A stretch of 58,706 nucleotides of DNA from JAYTQG01 sp043746815 (GTDB lineage Bacteria; Actinomycetota; Thermoleophilia; Miltoncostaeales; Miltoncostaeaceae), in the NCBI GenBank assembly GCA_043746815.1, contig JAYTQG010000266.1, forward strand, positions 1 through 58,706, given 5' to 3'. This document shows, one piece after another, positions 8,685 through 16,556 of this stretch. Below the pieces are notes generated by a model. The model was not told the DNA's origin and ran no database searches. It saw only the letters and a program-made list of their open reading frames with translations. A program made the position numbers and the translations under genes. Position 1 is the first letter of the stretch; each line of letters starts with the position of its first letter.

Positions 8685-9266
8685 ATGAGCCATATCGGAC
8701 GCGCCGTGCCGCTCCTTATGGGTTCCTGGTTGATCCTCGCCGCCTACTTGAAACTGGCAAGCGCAGGTGATTTCGTTGCCACGCTTGCCAGCCTCGGTTT
8801 GCGTTTTCCGCGAACCGCGGCAGGCTCGGCGATCGGCATTGAGTTCGGAGTGGGCGCCGTGGAAACCATCCAACCTACGAGCATGCTCGCTCTCCTGCTG
8901 GTTACTGCTGCCTTCGTGTCGTTCGCGGCCGCGGGTTTCCAGGCAATGCGACGTGACCTGGCCGTTCGGTGCACTTGTTTCGGGGCACTCGGCCGCGCTC
9001 AAACCCTCGGCCGACTCCAAATTTTGCAGGCCCCACCCGCCATAGCGCTCGCGCTTTTCGCCAATGCCAGAGGAGTCGGAACAGGGGCCTGGTCCGCACT
9101 TTCAATCTGTGGAGTCCTTGCGACGTGCGCTGCCTTTCTGACCTTGGGTCCGTCGATATCGACGATCCGGGCAGCCCGCGTCCAAAGGGCTTCGCTCGAA
9201 ACAGTGGCCCCCGACTTCGGCGGAGTTAGTCTCCGACAGCTACGGGACGTCCGAGTCCGGCGGTGA
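8685..9266 (+). CDS. MauE/DoxX-like membrane protein
   Basis: A 193-residue integral membrane protein with about four hydrophobic segments and the C-x-C-F-G motif (CTCFG) on a loop after residue 85, the hallmark of the MauE family. Family knowledge: MauE is needed with MauD for disulfide formation in methylamine dehydrogenase, and MauE-like proteins are thought to pass electrons from thioredoxin-like partners, in the manner of DsbB or VKOR. The ATG start has GGAGG seven bases upstream. It overlaps the following thioredoxin-like gene by 4 bp, which supports joint function. No methylamine dehydrogenase genes are present; the nearby substrate is a Cys-rich lanthipeptide precursor. Confidence 0.78.
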   Translation: MSHIGRAVPLLMGSWLILAAYLKLASAGDFVATLASLGLRFPRTAAGSAIGIEFGVGAVETIQPTSMLALLLVTAAFVSFAAAGFQAMRRDLAVRCTCFGALGRAQTLGRLQILQAPPAIALALFANARGVGTGAWSALSICGVLATCAAFLTLGPSISTIRAARVQRASLETVAPDFGGVSLRQLRDVRVRR

Positions 9267-9838
9267 GCGACCGTCACTTCCTTCTTGTCGCGGTTCCGGT
9301 TGTGCTCGGGGCGGCGTTGCTCGTCGCTCTGACCGGCGCCGTCGCTGAAGCATTCCGACAACTCCGCCAAATCAGGTCATGGATGTCGCTAGATGATATG
9401 CCGACGCCGCTAGCGCTCGCGACCGTCGGCTTGCCTACGGACGCCGTTGGTCTGGATCGGATCCCCCGGACAGAACCCGACGTGATCGCCGTCTTTCTCT
9501 CCGCGTCGTGCACCATATGCCGGGTTGTCGCAGATGCCTTCCAAGGCGGCTCGCCGCAACGGGTCTGGTTCGTGATCGAAGACACGGCTGCCGCTCGCCA
9601 TGTGTACTCGGGGCTCGCGCAAGCTAGCCGTGACCGCGTTATCTGGGACGCTGGGAGAACCATTGCAACGACCACTGGGATCGACATCACACCGAGCCTT
9701 GTCGGGATACAATTTGGAATCATCAGTCGCGCGTTCGGGGTGTCGTCGGCACGGCAGGTCCTGATAATGATTCCCACTGTGACCCCTGCCGCGCACAACG
9801 ACGCGACAATGGCGGAGCGCAGAGCCCTCAGAAAATAG
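9263..9838 (+). CDS. Membrane-anchored thioredoxin-like (MauD-like) protein
   Basis: A 191-residue protein with an N-terminal membrane anchor (about residues 6-30) and a thioredoxin-like domain. The redox motif C-T-I-C is at about residues 81-84, after the strand VIAVFLS, as in MauD/TlpA-like proteins (S-A-S-C-x-x-C). The cis-Pro region may be the T-P-S-L around residue 150. The GTG start overlaps the stop of the MauE-like gene. Expected location is the extracytoplasmic face of the membrane. The pair probably controls thiol-disulfide state, perhaps of the lanthipeptide encoded 1.2 kb downstream; that link is inference. Confidence 0.75.
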   Translation: MSDRHFLLVAVPVVLGAALLVALTGAVAEAFRQLRQIRSWMSLDDMPTPLALATVGLPTDAVGLDRIPRTEPDVIAVFLSASCTICRVVADAFQGGSPQRVWFVIEDTAAARHVYSGLAQASRDRVIWDAGRTIATTTGIDITPSLVGIQFGIISRAFGVSSARQVLIMIPTVTPAAHNDATMAERRALRK

Positions 9839-11025
9839 GGCCGAAGGCGACTCAGACGAAGTGCCTGAGGAGTAGAGACCCCCCTCACCGTGTTTGGGGA
9901 CGTCGGTTCTGCGTCTGGGGAGGCAGATGACCGCGGCGTTGTGGCGTTTCCCGCCTTCGCGGTCCTCCACGCCATGCTCACCACCCGAACTCCCTGCCAC
10001 GAGACCCCTTGACAAACCGATAGGGATACCTCCCAGGGCTGCCGGACTTTTGACACCGAACAGGCGTCGGCGCGGGTGATGTTCTTGCGACCCGGTTCGG
10101 GGTCTCTGAACAAACGGCATCCAGGTAGCTGGCCAGCATCGCTGCATCCAACGCCGCCCGGCCTGCGGTGGGTGATGAGGAACGACAGCTTCGGGTGATT
10201 CCGACCTCTCTTTCGCGGACACCTGCGGTGGGGTAGGCGTCGGAAACCCCGGGTTAGCGACAAGCCCTTCCGGCGGTCGTCGTGAGGAAGGCCTCACGAT
10301 CCCAGCACGAGGTCGAAGAATCGCCTCGCTCGAGTTGGCACGCACGTGGGCGCGATGTGCCCGATCCGACGATACGCGTATCGGCCGTCGATTTGCGATA
10401 TGCGGCGGCTGATAGTCGCGCCTTGAAGATGCTGGTCGTGATCAATGAATCCACCCAAAAACTACCCTGCGATCGCGGTCGGGCGTTCCATCGACGCCCA
10501 AGGGGTCGTCGCGCTCCTTGCGCGCCTCAGCGTCGGTCGGGCTGGGCCCAGCCTAAATACGATTTGTACAACCGCCACGGGGTGCGTCGCCCTCACCGTG
10601 GCCGATCAGTGTCGCCTCGACCGGGTTGCCACGGTGTTCATCGCCCCGTGCCCGCCTTGGCAAATGCGCGGACCAGTGTCGTCTAACGGTGATCGAAGGC
10701 CGGAGTCGACTACAACACGAACAAGTCCCCACATCTCCCACGAAGACCTCTCACCGTCCAGGTTCACCGAGGCATGGCGCAGAATCACACCGATGAGAGG
10801 CCAGCGCCCCGCGGGCCATCTGCCAGCGGTTATCGTCCCTTGGCTGTGCGCATATCGTTGACCTTGGCGGATTTCGGTTTGACCCATCCCCGGAAGCCGT
10901 GATAGTACTCATCGTGGGTCGCCCAGTTGAATCTGTCTGTCAGATCGAATTGGTGCGGCTCTTGCAGCAACTTGTAGGGCCAGATCCGGTTCTGCAGGTT
11001 CACAAGTCAACGTCTGGAGGATGCA
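9839..11025. other. 1.2-kb gap before lanA with no confident gene
   Basis: No frame here shows a recognisable family, a good ribosome binding site and plausible codon use together. The frames present are Arg/Pro-rich and look non-coding. One plus-strand frame opening at 10445 contains a short Thr/Cys-rich stretch (around 10550-10620) that resembles a lanthipeptide core but has no stop after it. The sequence could be decayed DNA within a transferred block. The promoter for lanA should lie at the right end of this gap; I could not place it. Confidence 0.4.
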
Positions 11026-11235
11026 ATGCCGACTCTCGAGGTAACCCGCGCATGGAAGGACGATGTCTACGTTCACTCACTTGAACCCGACCAGAGGGAG
11101 CTGCTTCCGGAGTCGCCAGTGGGTGGGATCGACCTTTCCGGACTCGAACAGATCTCAGTGCTAGCCATCACCGGTCAGGACTGCACTTGCGGAGGTTGTC
11201 GCAGCTACTTCTCAAAGCGCCCCTGCTGCTGCTGA
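11026..11235 (+). CDS. Class II lanthipeptide precursor peptide (LanA)
   Basis: A 69-residue peptide with GGAGG six bases before its ATG. The leader has the pattern known from mersacidin/lichenicidin-type precursors in actinobacteria: R-A-W-K-D near residue 8, L-P-E-S-P-V-G at 28-34, then an acidic/hydrophobic helix D-L-S-x-L-E-Q-I. The C-terminal core is Cys-rich (D-C-T-C-G-G-C...K-R-P-C-C-C). The last 22 residues hold six Cys but only two Thr and two Ser, so not every Cys can form a lanthionine. There is no Gly-Gly cleavage site, so the leader boundary is uncertain. The LanM gene follows 168 bp downstream. The peptide would be dehydrated and cyclised in the cytoplasm and exported. Confidence 0.85.
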   Translation: MPTLEVTRAWKDDVYVHSLEPDQRELLPESPVGGIDLSGLEQISVLAITGQDCTCGGCRSYFSKRPCCC

Positions 11236-11403
11236 GCGAAGACCAGCTGACAATCTAGTCTGGATGGGCAAAGACCTAGCCGAACTCGTGTCTCGCGTCG
11301 CGACGCCTTTGCCCATTCTTGCCTGAAGTCCATCAGGTCGCTGTGTGTCGCAAAGAATTCCAGCGGCCGGTCCCACCAACTGATTCGATTTCCTACAGGG
11401 GGT

Positions 11404-14400
11404 TTGAGTTACTTGCTCGCGGCAGCTAGCTTGGCCGAGAGGGCCGCGATTCTTGAGGCGGGCGAGGGACGTCATGACCCTAAACTGGCGGCAGATCGCG
11501 GCTCGCGGTGGCGGGCGGACGGGCCCATGGCCGATGAGGCTACCTTCCTTAGACGCCTTCGGCATTCCAAACTAACTCTCTCGCAGTTCGAGAGAATCTT
11601 GGGGACCCCCGACGCCCACCTTGAGCAACAGACGGGTGCTTCACCAGAGTGGATTCGGCGGTTTCTGGAAGTCTTCGCCGACCGAGATCCCGCCGACGAG
11701 GAAGATCCTTCGCGGCCCGCCTCGGACGAAGAGGTTGCTGCAAGCGCAATGCTGCGACCGCTGCTTCCACTGGTCCGACGCAGTACCGACTCCGTGCGAG
11801 CAGTGGCTACGGAAATTCTTCAGAAGTACCTCGACGTACCAATCGACGAGACCACAATTGTTGAGATCGTGCTCGACAACCTCCCCGACCGGCTCGTCCG
11901 AGTTATGTTCGAGCGGACATACGTTCTCGAATTGGCATCGGCGCGGCTCGAAGGGCGCCTGAACGGGGCAGACGCCCACGCGCGTTTTGATGATTTTTCT
12001 AAGAGTGTTTCGCAGCCGAGTGGTTCCCGGCGGTTCTTCCGAGAGTACCCGGTCCTAGCCCGGCAGTTGCTCCGACGCATCGACGATTGGGAATTTCAAG
12101 CAGGCCATTTTCTCGAAGCGCTCGCGGGGGATTGGAGTGACCTACGGGCAGCGTTCTTTGCCAAAGGGGATCCGGGGCGCCTCATTCACCTTGAATCAGA
12201 GGCGGGCGATCGACACAGACATGGCAAGGCAGTAATGATCCTGACCTTCGAGTCTGGCGCCCGTCTCGTTTACAAGCCGAAGTCGGTCGCCATCGACAAG
12301 CATATGCAGGATGTCCTTGGTTGGCTTGGAGACCGAACCGGGCTCAATTTCCAGACGACCCGCGTTCTGGATCGAGGGACTCACGGTTGGGTCGAATTTG
12401 TCGAACGTCGAGACTGCGCGTCAAAGGAAGACGTGGAACGCTTTTACCAAAGGCTCGGCGGTCTCCTCGGCCTGCTTCACACAATGAACGCCGTCGACTT
12501 TCATCAAGAGAACATTGTCGCTTCCGGGGATCAGCCCATTCTCATTGACCTCGAGTCCGTGCTTCAGCCTCGCATCCAGCGGTCCGTGCCAGAGAGCATT
12601 TCCGCGGCTGCAGACGACATCGCGGAGTCCGTCCTGCGAGTAGGTGTGCTGCCTCAACGTATTTTCACCCACGACGGTTACGCCGGTTTTCAGGCGGGCG
12701 GACTTGCTCCCATGGGCGGGCAGTTGTCGACCGAAAAGGTCCCGAAATGGTGTGAACCAGCGACGGACGTCATGACCATCATTCGTGAACGCATTACCCT
12801 AGGTGAGAGTCACAACGAACCACGGTTGCTCGGCGAGCAAGTTCAGAGCATCCGGTACGCGCCTGCCTTAGAAGAAGGATTTCGAGCCACCTACACGGTA
12901 CTCATGGAGTCTCGGGTCGCACTCCTGTCTCCAGGGGGACTACTCGCTCAGTGCGCGACCGACGAGATACGTGTGATCCCGAGGCCGACATACTTTTACG
13001 GCCTGATCTCGTACGAGAGTTTTCACCCTACCGTGCTTCGAAACGGGCTTGATCGCGACAGGCACTTGGACTGGCTCTGGCTAGGTGTCAGTCGGGATCC
13101 TTGGCTTGAGCGTCTCGTGTCGAGTGAGCGGCGCGCCATTGATCGAATGGATATCCCCCTGTTCACCACGCGCCCCGACTCTCTTGAACTCTGTGGCGAA
13201 GAAGATGAGCGGATTCAGGGGTGCATCGTTCAGTCGGGTATGGCATACCTGTCCGATCGTCTTGAACAGCTGTCGCCAGGTGACTTGGAGCGTCAGTGCT
13301 GGTATCTGCGCGCTGCGATGGCCACGCTCTCCGGACGGCGCTCGGTTCAGGGCGTGGGTCGGTACTCGCTCCCAAGGTCGGCTGACCCGGTCGAGTCCAA
13401 GGACCTCCTCGCTGAGGCATTGAAGATCGCAGATAGGCTCGCCGAATCTTCCTTTCGAAGCTACGGCAAGGCCACCTGGGTAGGCCTAGCTGCCGTCGGA
13501 GACGAGGAGTTCACTCTGGCGCCATCGGGGGCAGGTCTATATGGAGGAAATTTGGGAATTGCGATGTTCCTTTCTCAAGTCAGTTCGATCGCGGGCACTG
13601 AGCGTCACGCGTCCCTTGCTCGTGAGGCTGTAGAAGGCGCCCGCGAAATACTCCGAACTGACGTCGACGCGGTTTCCCAGATTGGAGCGTTCGAAGGATG
13701 GGGTGGCGTCGTGTACGCGTTCACCCACCTGGCCACGTCGCTCGGGGAAGCTGAGTTGCTCGACTCTGCTGAGGAGGCCCTCCGCAGGCTCGTCAAGCGC
13801 ATTCCTGACGATGAGGCTAAGGACGTCGTCGGGGGCTCGGCCGGAGCAATTCTCGCCCTTCGCGCACTTCATTCCGTTCGGCCCTCGTCGGACTGCCTGC
13901 ATGCGATGATCGCGTGCGGTGACCGCCTCTGCGCTACCGCGGAGGAACAGGAAATCGGGGTCGCCTGGAACGCGGGTGACCAGTGGCTAAGGCCCACTTC
14001 GGGCCTCTCCCATGGGACTAGCGGGATCGCTTGGTCGCTCCTGGAACTCGCCCGGATAGTCGGCGACGATCGCTACCAGCGGGTCGCGCTGGAAGCGCTC
14101 AGATACGAACACTCCCTCTACTCATCGGAGCGGAAAAACTGGGCGATCATGGATCGCGTCGACGGATACCGGGAGCGCGCCGTTAGCGATGGTGACCGTT
14201 CGTTCATGACCACGTGGTGCCATGGCGCCCCGGGTGTCGCGCTTGCCTTGACTCTCGGCCTTCGTTCCTCGTTCTCGGACATGGACAGATCGCTCATGGA
14301 GGCAGCCCTTATGACCACTCTGGACGAGGGCTTTGGAACTGGCCACAGCCTTTGCCACGGAGATCTCGGCAACCTGGAGATATTGACGATGGTGGCATCG

Positions 14401-14631
14401 CTGTTGAATGACGACCACTGGTCATATGAGGCGGCCGAACTCGCACCGCGGATCGTTAGATCCATTCTGGAACACGGACCGATCTGCGGGAACGCTCTTG
14501 GAGTCGAATCCCCGGGTCTAATGAGCGGCCTTGCAGGTATTGGCTACGGCTTGCTCCGACTTGGTTTTCCGGCAATTGTTCCCTCCGTGCTGGCTCTAGA
14601 ATCGCCGCGGGTTCGCGTGTCCGCAACCTAA
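11404..14631 (+). CDS. lanM: Class II lanthipeptide synthetase LanM
   Basis: A 1075-residue bifunctional enzyme that phosphorylates and eliminates Ser/Thr and then cyclises the product with Cys. The N-terminal dehydratase (DUF4135) domain carries Y-K-P-K (about residues 290-293), D-F-H-Q-E-N (His367) and L-I-D-L-E (Asp382). The C-terminal LanC domain has GLSHG (His870), WCHGAPG (Cys939) and LCHGDLGN (Cys984, His985), so all zinc ligands and the acid/base His are present and both activities look intact. Length matches LanM proteins (~1000-1100 aa). I start at TTG 11404 because the L-A-A-A-S-L-A-E-R-A stretch typical of LanM N-termini follows and a run of G precedes it; TTG 11413 and ATG 11527 are alternatives. 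Confidence 0.9.
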   Translation: MSYLLAAASLAERAAILEAGEGRHDPKLAADRGSRWRADGPMADEATFLRRLRHSKLTLSQFERILGTPDAHLEQQTGASPEWIRRFLEVFADRDPADEEDPSRPASDEEVAASAMLRPLLPLVRRSTDSVRAVATEILQKYLDVPIDETTIVEIVLDNLPDRLVRVMFERTYVLELASARLEGRLNGADAHARFDDFSKSVSQPSGSRRFFREYPVLARQLLRRIDDWEFQAGHFLEALAGDWSDLRAAFFAKGDPGRLIHLESEAGDRHRHGKAVMILTFESGARLVYKPKSVAIDKHMQDVLGWLGDRTGLNFQTTRVLDRGTHGWVEFVERRDCASKEDVERFYQRLGGLLGLLHTMNAVDFHQENIVASGDQPILIDLESVLQPRIQRSVPESISAAADDIAESVLRVGVLPQRIFTHDGYAGFQAGGLAPMGGQLSTEKVPKWCEPATDVMTIIRERITLGESHNEPRLLGEQVQSIRYAPALEEGFRATYTVLMESRVALLSPGGLLAQCATDEIRVIPRPTYFYGLISYESFHPTVLRNGLDRDRHLDWLWLGVSRDPWLERLVSSERRAIDRMDIPLFTTRPDSLELCGEEDERIQGCIVQSGMAYLSDRLEQLSPGDLERQCWYLRAAMATLSGRRSVQGVGRYSLPRSADPVESKDLLAEALKIADRLAESSFRSYGKATWVGLAAVGDEEFTLAPSGAGLYGGNLGIAMFLSQVSSIAGTERHASLAREAVEGAREILRTDVDAVSQIGAFEGWGGVVYAFTHLATSLGEAELLDSAEEALRRLVKRIPDDEAKDVVGGSAGAILALRALHSVRPSSDCLHAMIACGDRLCATAEEQEIGVAWNAGDQWLRPTSGLSHGTSGIAWSLLELARIVGDDRYQRVALEALRYEHSLYSSERKNWAIMDRVDGYRERAVSDGDRSFMTTWCHGAPGVALALTLGLRSSFSDMDRSLMEAALMTTLDEGFGTGHSLCHGDLGNLEILTMVASLLNDDHWSYEAAELAPRIVRSILEHGPICGNALGVESPGLMSGLAGIGYGLLRLGFPAIVPSVLALESPRVRVSAT

Positions 14632-14777
14632 TCGCTTCACTGGATCGACAGAGACGCCCGAGGTCCGAACGGTGCTTGTACCCGCTGTCCTCATTCTGGA
14701 ATAGCCGGCACATCTCTTCAGCCGCCAACGCATGTTTGGGCAGAAGCGAGTAGGTCCGGGTTGGCCGCCCCTTTCGG

Positions 14778-15321
14778 ATTGACGCTGGTGTGTCTCGTGT
14801 CACCGAGGTGTTCCTCACCGCTCCGCAGCTCGCAGTGCTGATCGCCGATTGCCGCCGTCGTCCAGGGTTCCCTCTCGTTGTGGATCATCATCGCGGTGAT
14901 CGCCTCCCTGTCTTGGATGCAGGTTGCCCGCCTCGTCCGGGCGGAGTTGCTCGCGCTCAAAGAGCGCGACTTCGTGTCGGCGGCGCGCGCGATGGGGGCC
15001 TCCAACTGGCGCATCATGTGGCGGCACCTCCTGCCGAATTCGATCTCGGTGCTGATCGTTTCCGCGACGCTGACGGTTGGCTCGGCGATCTTGACCGAGT
15101 CGGCATTGTCCTTCCTTGGCCTGGGACTGAGCTACCTGAACAACCCGACGTGGGGCAACCTCCTCGAACGCGCCCAGGATGGCGCTACAAGCGGCATTTG
15201 GTGGCAGATCCTCTTCCCCGGCCTCGGCGTCATCTTGACGGTGCTCTGCATCAACTGGGTCGGCGACGCACTCAGTGACGCGTTGGACCCATACGGCACA
15301 AGCGTCACCCAGTCGGAGTAG
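14778..15321 (+). pseudogene. Truncated, frameshifted second oppC (C-terminal half)
   Basis: From I-D-A-G-V-S-R-V-T-E-V-F onward this matches the membrane domain of the intact OppC. It lacks the first ~135 codons, and a reading-frame shift lies near 14846 (after A-V-L-I-A), with the frame restored as I-A-A-V-V-Q-G. The remaining ~150 residues are close to, but clearly not identical with, OppC; by eye roughly three quarters of positions agree, with shared blocks such as RIMWRHLLPN and TVLCINWVGDALSDALDP. The divergence argues against a recent local duplication. It looks like the stump of an older resident oppC cut when the upstream block arrived. Confidence 0.85.
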
Positions 15322-15342
15322 GACCCGACGGCCACTCAGGTG

Positions 15343-15370
15343 ACATACACATGCTAACGTATGTGCATGT
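15343..15370. promoter_or_regulatory. Probable VapBC operator
   Basis: The stretch ACATAC-ACATGC-taac-GTATGT-GCATGT holds two pairs of complementary half-sites around a four-base spacer and overlaps the antitoxin start codon. Toxin-antitoxin operons are normally repressed by the antitoxin, alone or with its toxin, at palindromes in this position. No separate Shine-Dalgarno sequence is visible, so the transcript could be leaderless. Confidence 0.5.
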
Positions 15371-15612
15371 TGAGTCACCGCCTCCAAGTTCTCCTCGACG
15401 AGGATCGACACGCTCGTATTTCTGACGAGGCAAAACGTCGCGGGGTTAGCGTCGCCCTTGTCGTCCGAGAGGCGATCGACCGTTCGTACCCATCCCACGC
15501 CTCGGCTCGCGGCGAAGCTCTCGCCGCGATTTTGGCCGCGGCACCGATGCCCGTGCCTGACCCAGACGACCTTCGGGTGGAGTTGGACGAGATTCGCGCG
15601 CGAACCAGGTGA
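15367..15612 (+). CDS. vapB: VapB-type antitoxin (ribbon-helix-helix)
   Basis: An 81-residue protein beginning M-L-S-H-R-L-Q-V-L-L-D-E, the usual opening of actinobacterial antitoxins paired with PIN toxins. An N-terminal ribbon-helix-helix DNA-binding region (about residues 1-45, with R-R-G-V-S-V-A-L-V-V-R-E-A-I-D) precedes an acidic, flexible C-terminus (D-P-D-D-L-R-V-E-L-D-E) likely to bind and mask the toxin. An ATG six bases upstream (15361) is an alternative start. The stop overlaps the toxin start by 4 bp. Confidence 0.82.
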   Translation: MLSHRLQVLLDEDRHARISDEAKRRGVSVALVVREAIDRSYPSHASARGEALAAILAAAPMPVPDPDDLRVELDEIRARTR

Positions 15613-16034
15613 TCATTCTCGACACCTCCGTCTTGGTCTACTCCGTCGGCGAGGATCACCGCCTTCGCGAACCCTGTCGGGCCTTGCTCTCGGCGATCTC
15701 AACCGGTCTCGACGCAACGACGACGCCGGAAGTGGTCCAGGAGTTCCTCCACGTCCGTTCGCGGCGACGAAGTCGGAGCGACGCGACAACACTCGCCGAA
15801 CACTTCGTCATGCTCCTCACCCCGTTGATCGTGATCGACGAACGGGCCCTTGCAGAAGGCATCGAAACCTTCCAGGCGAACGACCGACTGGGCGCCTTCG
15901 ACGCAGTTCTCGCCTCAGTCGCGAGGCGCGCAGGTGCCTCGCTTGCGTCCGCAGACCGGGCCTTCGGGGCGGTTAGCGGCCTCAACTGGCTTGATCCCGC
16001 GCATCCGGACTTTCTCAGGGACGCCGCGAAGTAG
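15609..16034 (+). CDS. vapC: VapC-type toxin, PIN-domain ribonuclease
   Basis: A 141-residue PIN-domain nuclease expected to cleave RNA with a metal ion held by acidic residues. Visible acidic positions are D5 in I-I-L-D-T-S-V-L-V-Y, E41/E45 in T-T-P-E-V-V-Q-E-F-L, the D in G-A-F-D-A-V-L-A, and the C-terminal A-S-A-D-R-A-F. GTG start coupled to the antitoxin gene. The pair sits immediately after the oppC remnant, so it may have arrived with, or marks, a recombination-prone site. The RNA target cannot be predicted. Confidence 0.87.
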   Translation: MIILDTSVLVYSVGEDHRLREPCRALLSAISTGLDATTTPEVVQEFLHVRSRRRSRSDATTLAEHFVMLLTPLIVIDERALAEGIETFQANDRLGAFDAVLASVARRAGASLASADRAFGAVSGLNWLDPAHPDFLRDAAK

Positions 16035-16050
16035 ACGCTCACGCTCTCCC

Positions 16051-16086
16051 AAAAAAAACAAGGTCATCCCGGGGCCACCCCGGACC
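16051..16086 (-). terminator. Rho-independent terminator of the selD-channel-DUF operon
   Basis: Read leftwards, AGGT-CCGGGG-TGG-CCCCGG-GATG-ACCT forms a GC stem followed by TTG and a run of eight T (16051-16058). It lies about 85 bp beyond the stop of the DUF2256/DUF3253 gene and also just after vapC, so it may separate the two convergent operons. Confidence 0.75.
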
Positions 16087-16170
16087 TCCTCCCACGTTTC
16101 AGGGTAGCGACGAGAACCGTTACGGCGTTGGTGATCGGAGTGCCGACATCGTGCCACTCACCCCGGTTCG

Positions 16171-16554
16171 CTACGCGCCCCCGCGCCGGACGCGGAGGCG
16201 GATGGGACCCCGGCCGGTCGATGGGTCGACGACGTGGCCGCCCTGCGTGATCTCAATCGCGCCCGCTGCGACGAGGCGACGCGCGGCGGATCGACTTGGC
16301 TCCATCAGGGGGCGCCAGTCGTCACCACCAACGATCCGCGCCGCCTCGCTGGGGCAGATCGTCGCGCCGCCAGCGCGCTTCTCCAGCAGCTCCAAAATCG
16401 TTCGCTCCAGGCGTTGATCCAGGTCAGAGCCCTTGCCCTTGCGACACCGATCCGAGCAGTAGCGGACGTTCTGCCAGTCGCGTTCCCACTTTTTCCGCCA
16501 AACGATCCGACGCCCGCATGCCACGCAAATCTTCTCGGGCAGGTTCGCCCCCAC
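16171..16554 (-). CDS. DUF2256 and DUF3253 domain protein
   Basis: A 127-residue cytoplasmic protein. Residues ~1-40 form a small zinc-ribbon-like DUF2256 unit with four cysteines (I-C-V-A-C-G-R and Y-C-S-D-R-C-R-K). Residues ~45-120 resemble DUF3253, a small winged-helix-like domain (T-I-L-E-L-L-E-K-R and the I-C-P-S-E-A-A-R-I-V-G region). The GTG at 16552-16554 is taken as start; it follows the channel gene stop by two bases. An extension to 16707 would add residues that only mirror the channel gene. Function is unknown in the family; nucleic-acid binding is plausible. Confidence 0.75.
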   Translation of the reverse strand: MGANLPEKICVACGRRIVWRKKWERDWQNVRYCSDRCRKGKGSDLDQRLERTILELLEKRAGGATICPSEAARIVGGDDWRPLMEPSRSAARRLVAAGAIEITQGGHVVDPSTGRGPIRLRVRRGGA

Positions 16555-16556
16555 CG

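Noticed and set aside
9274..10345. Two long overlapping minus-strand frames opposite the thioredoxin-like gene
   Set aside because: They are antisense to a gene with a clear CxxC motif and coupled start; their translations are Arg/Pro/Ser-rich without domains.
11474..11540. Out-of-frame ATG reading M-T-L-N-W as a possible LanM start
   Set aside because: It looks like a LanM N-terminus for a few residues but is in a different frame from the enzyme and stops matching at once; the TTG at 11404 is in frame.
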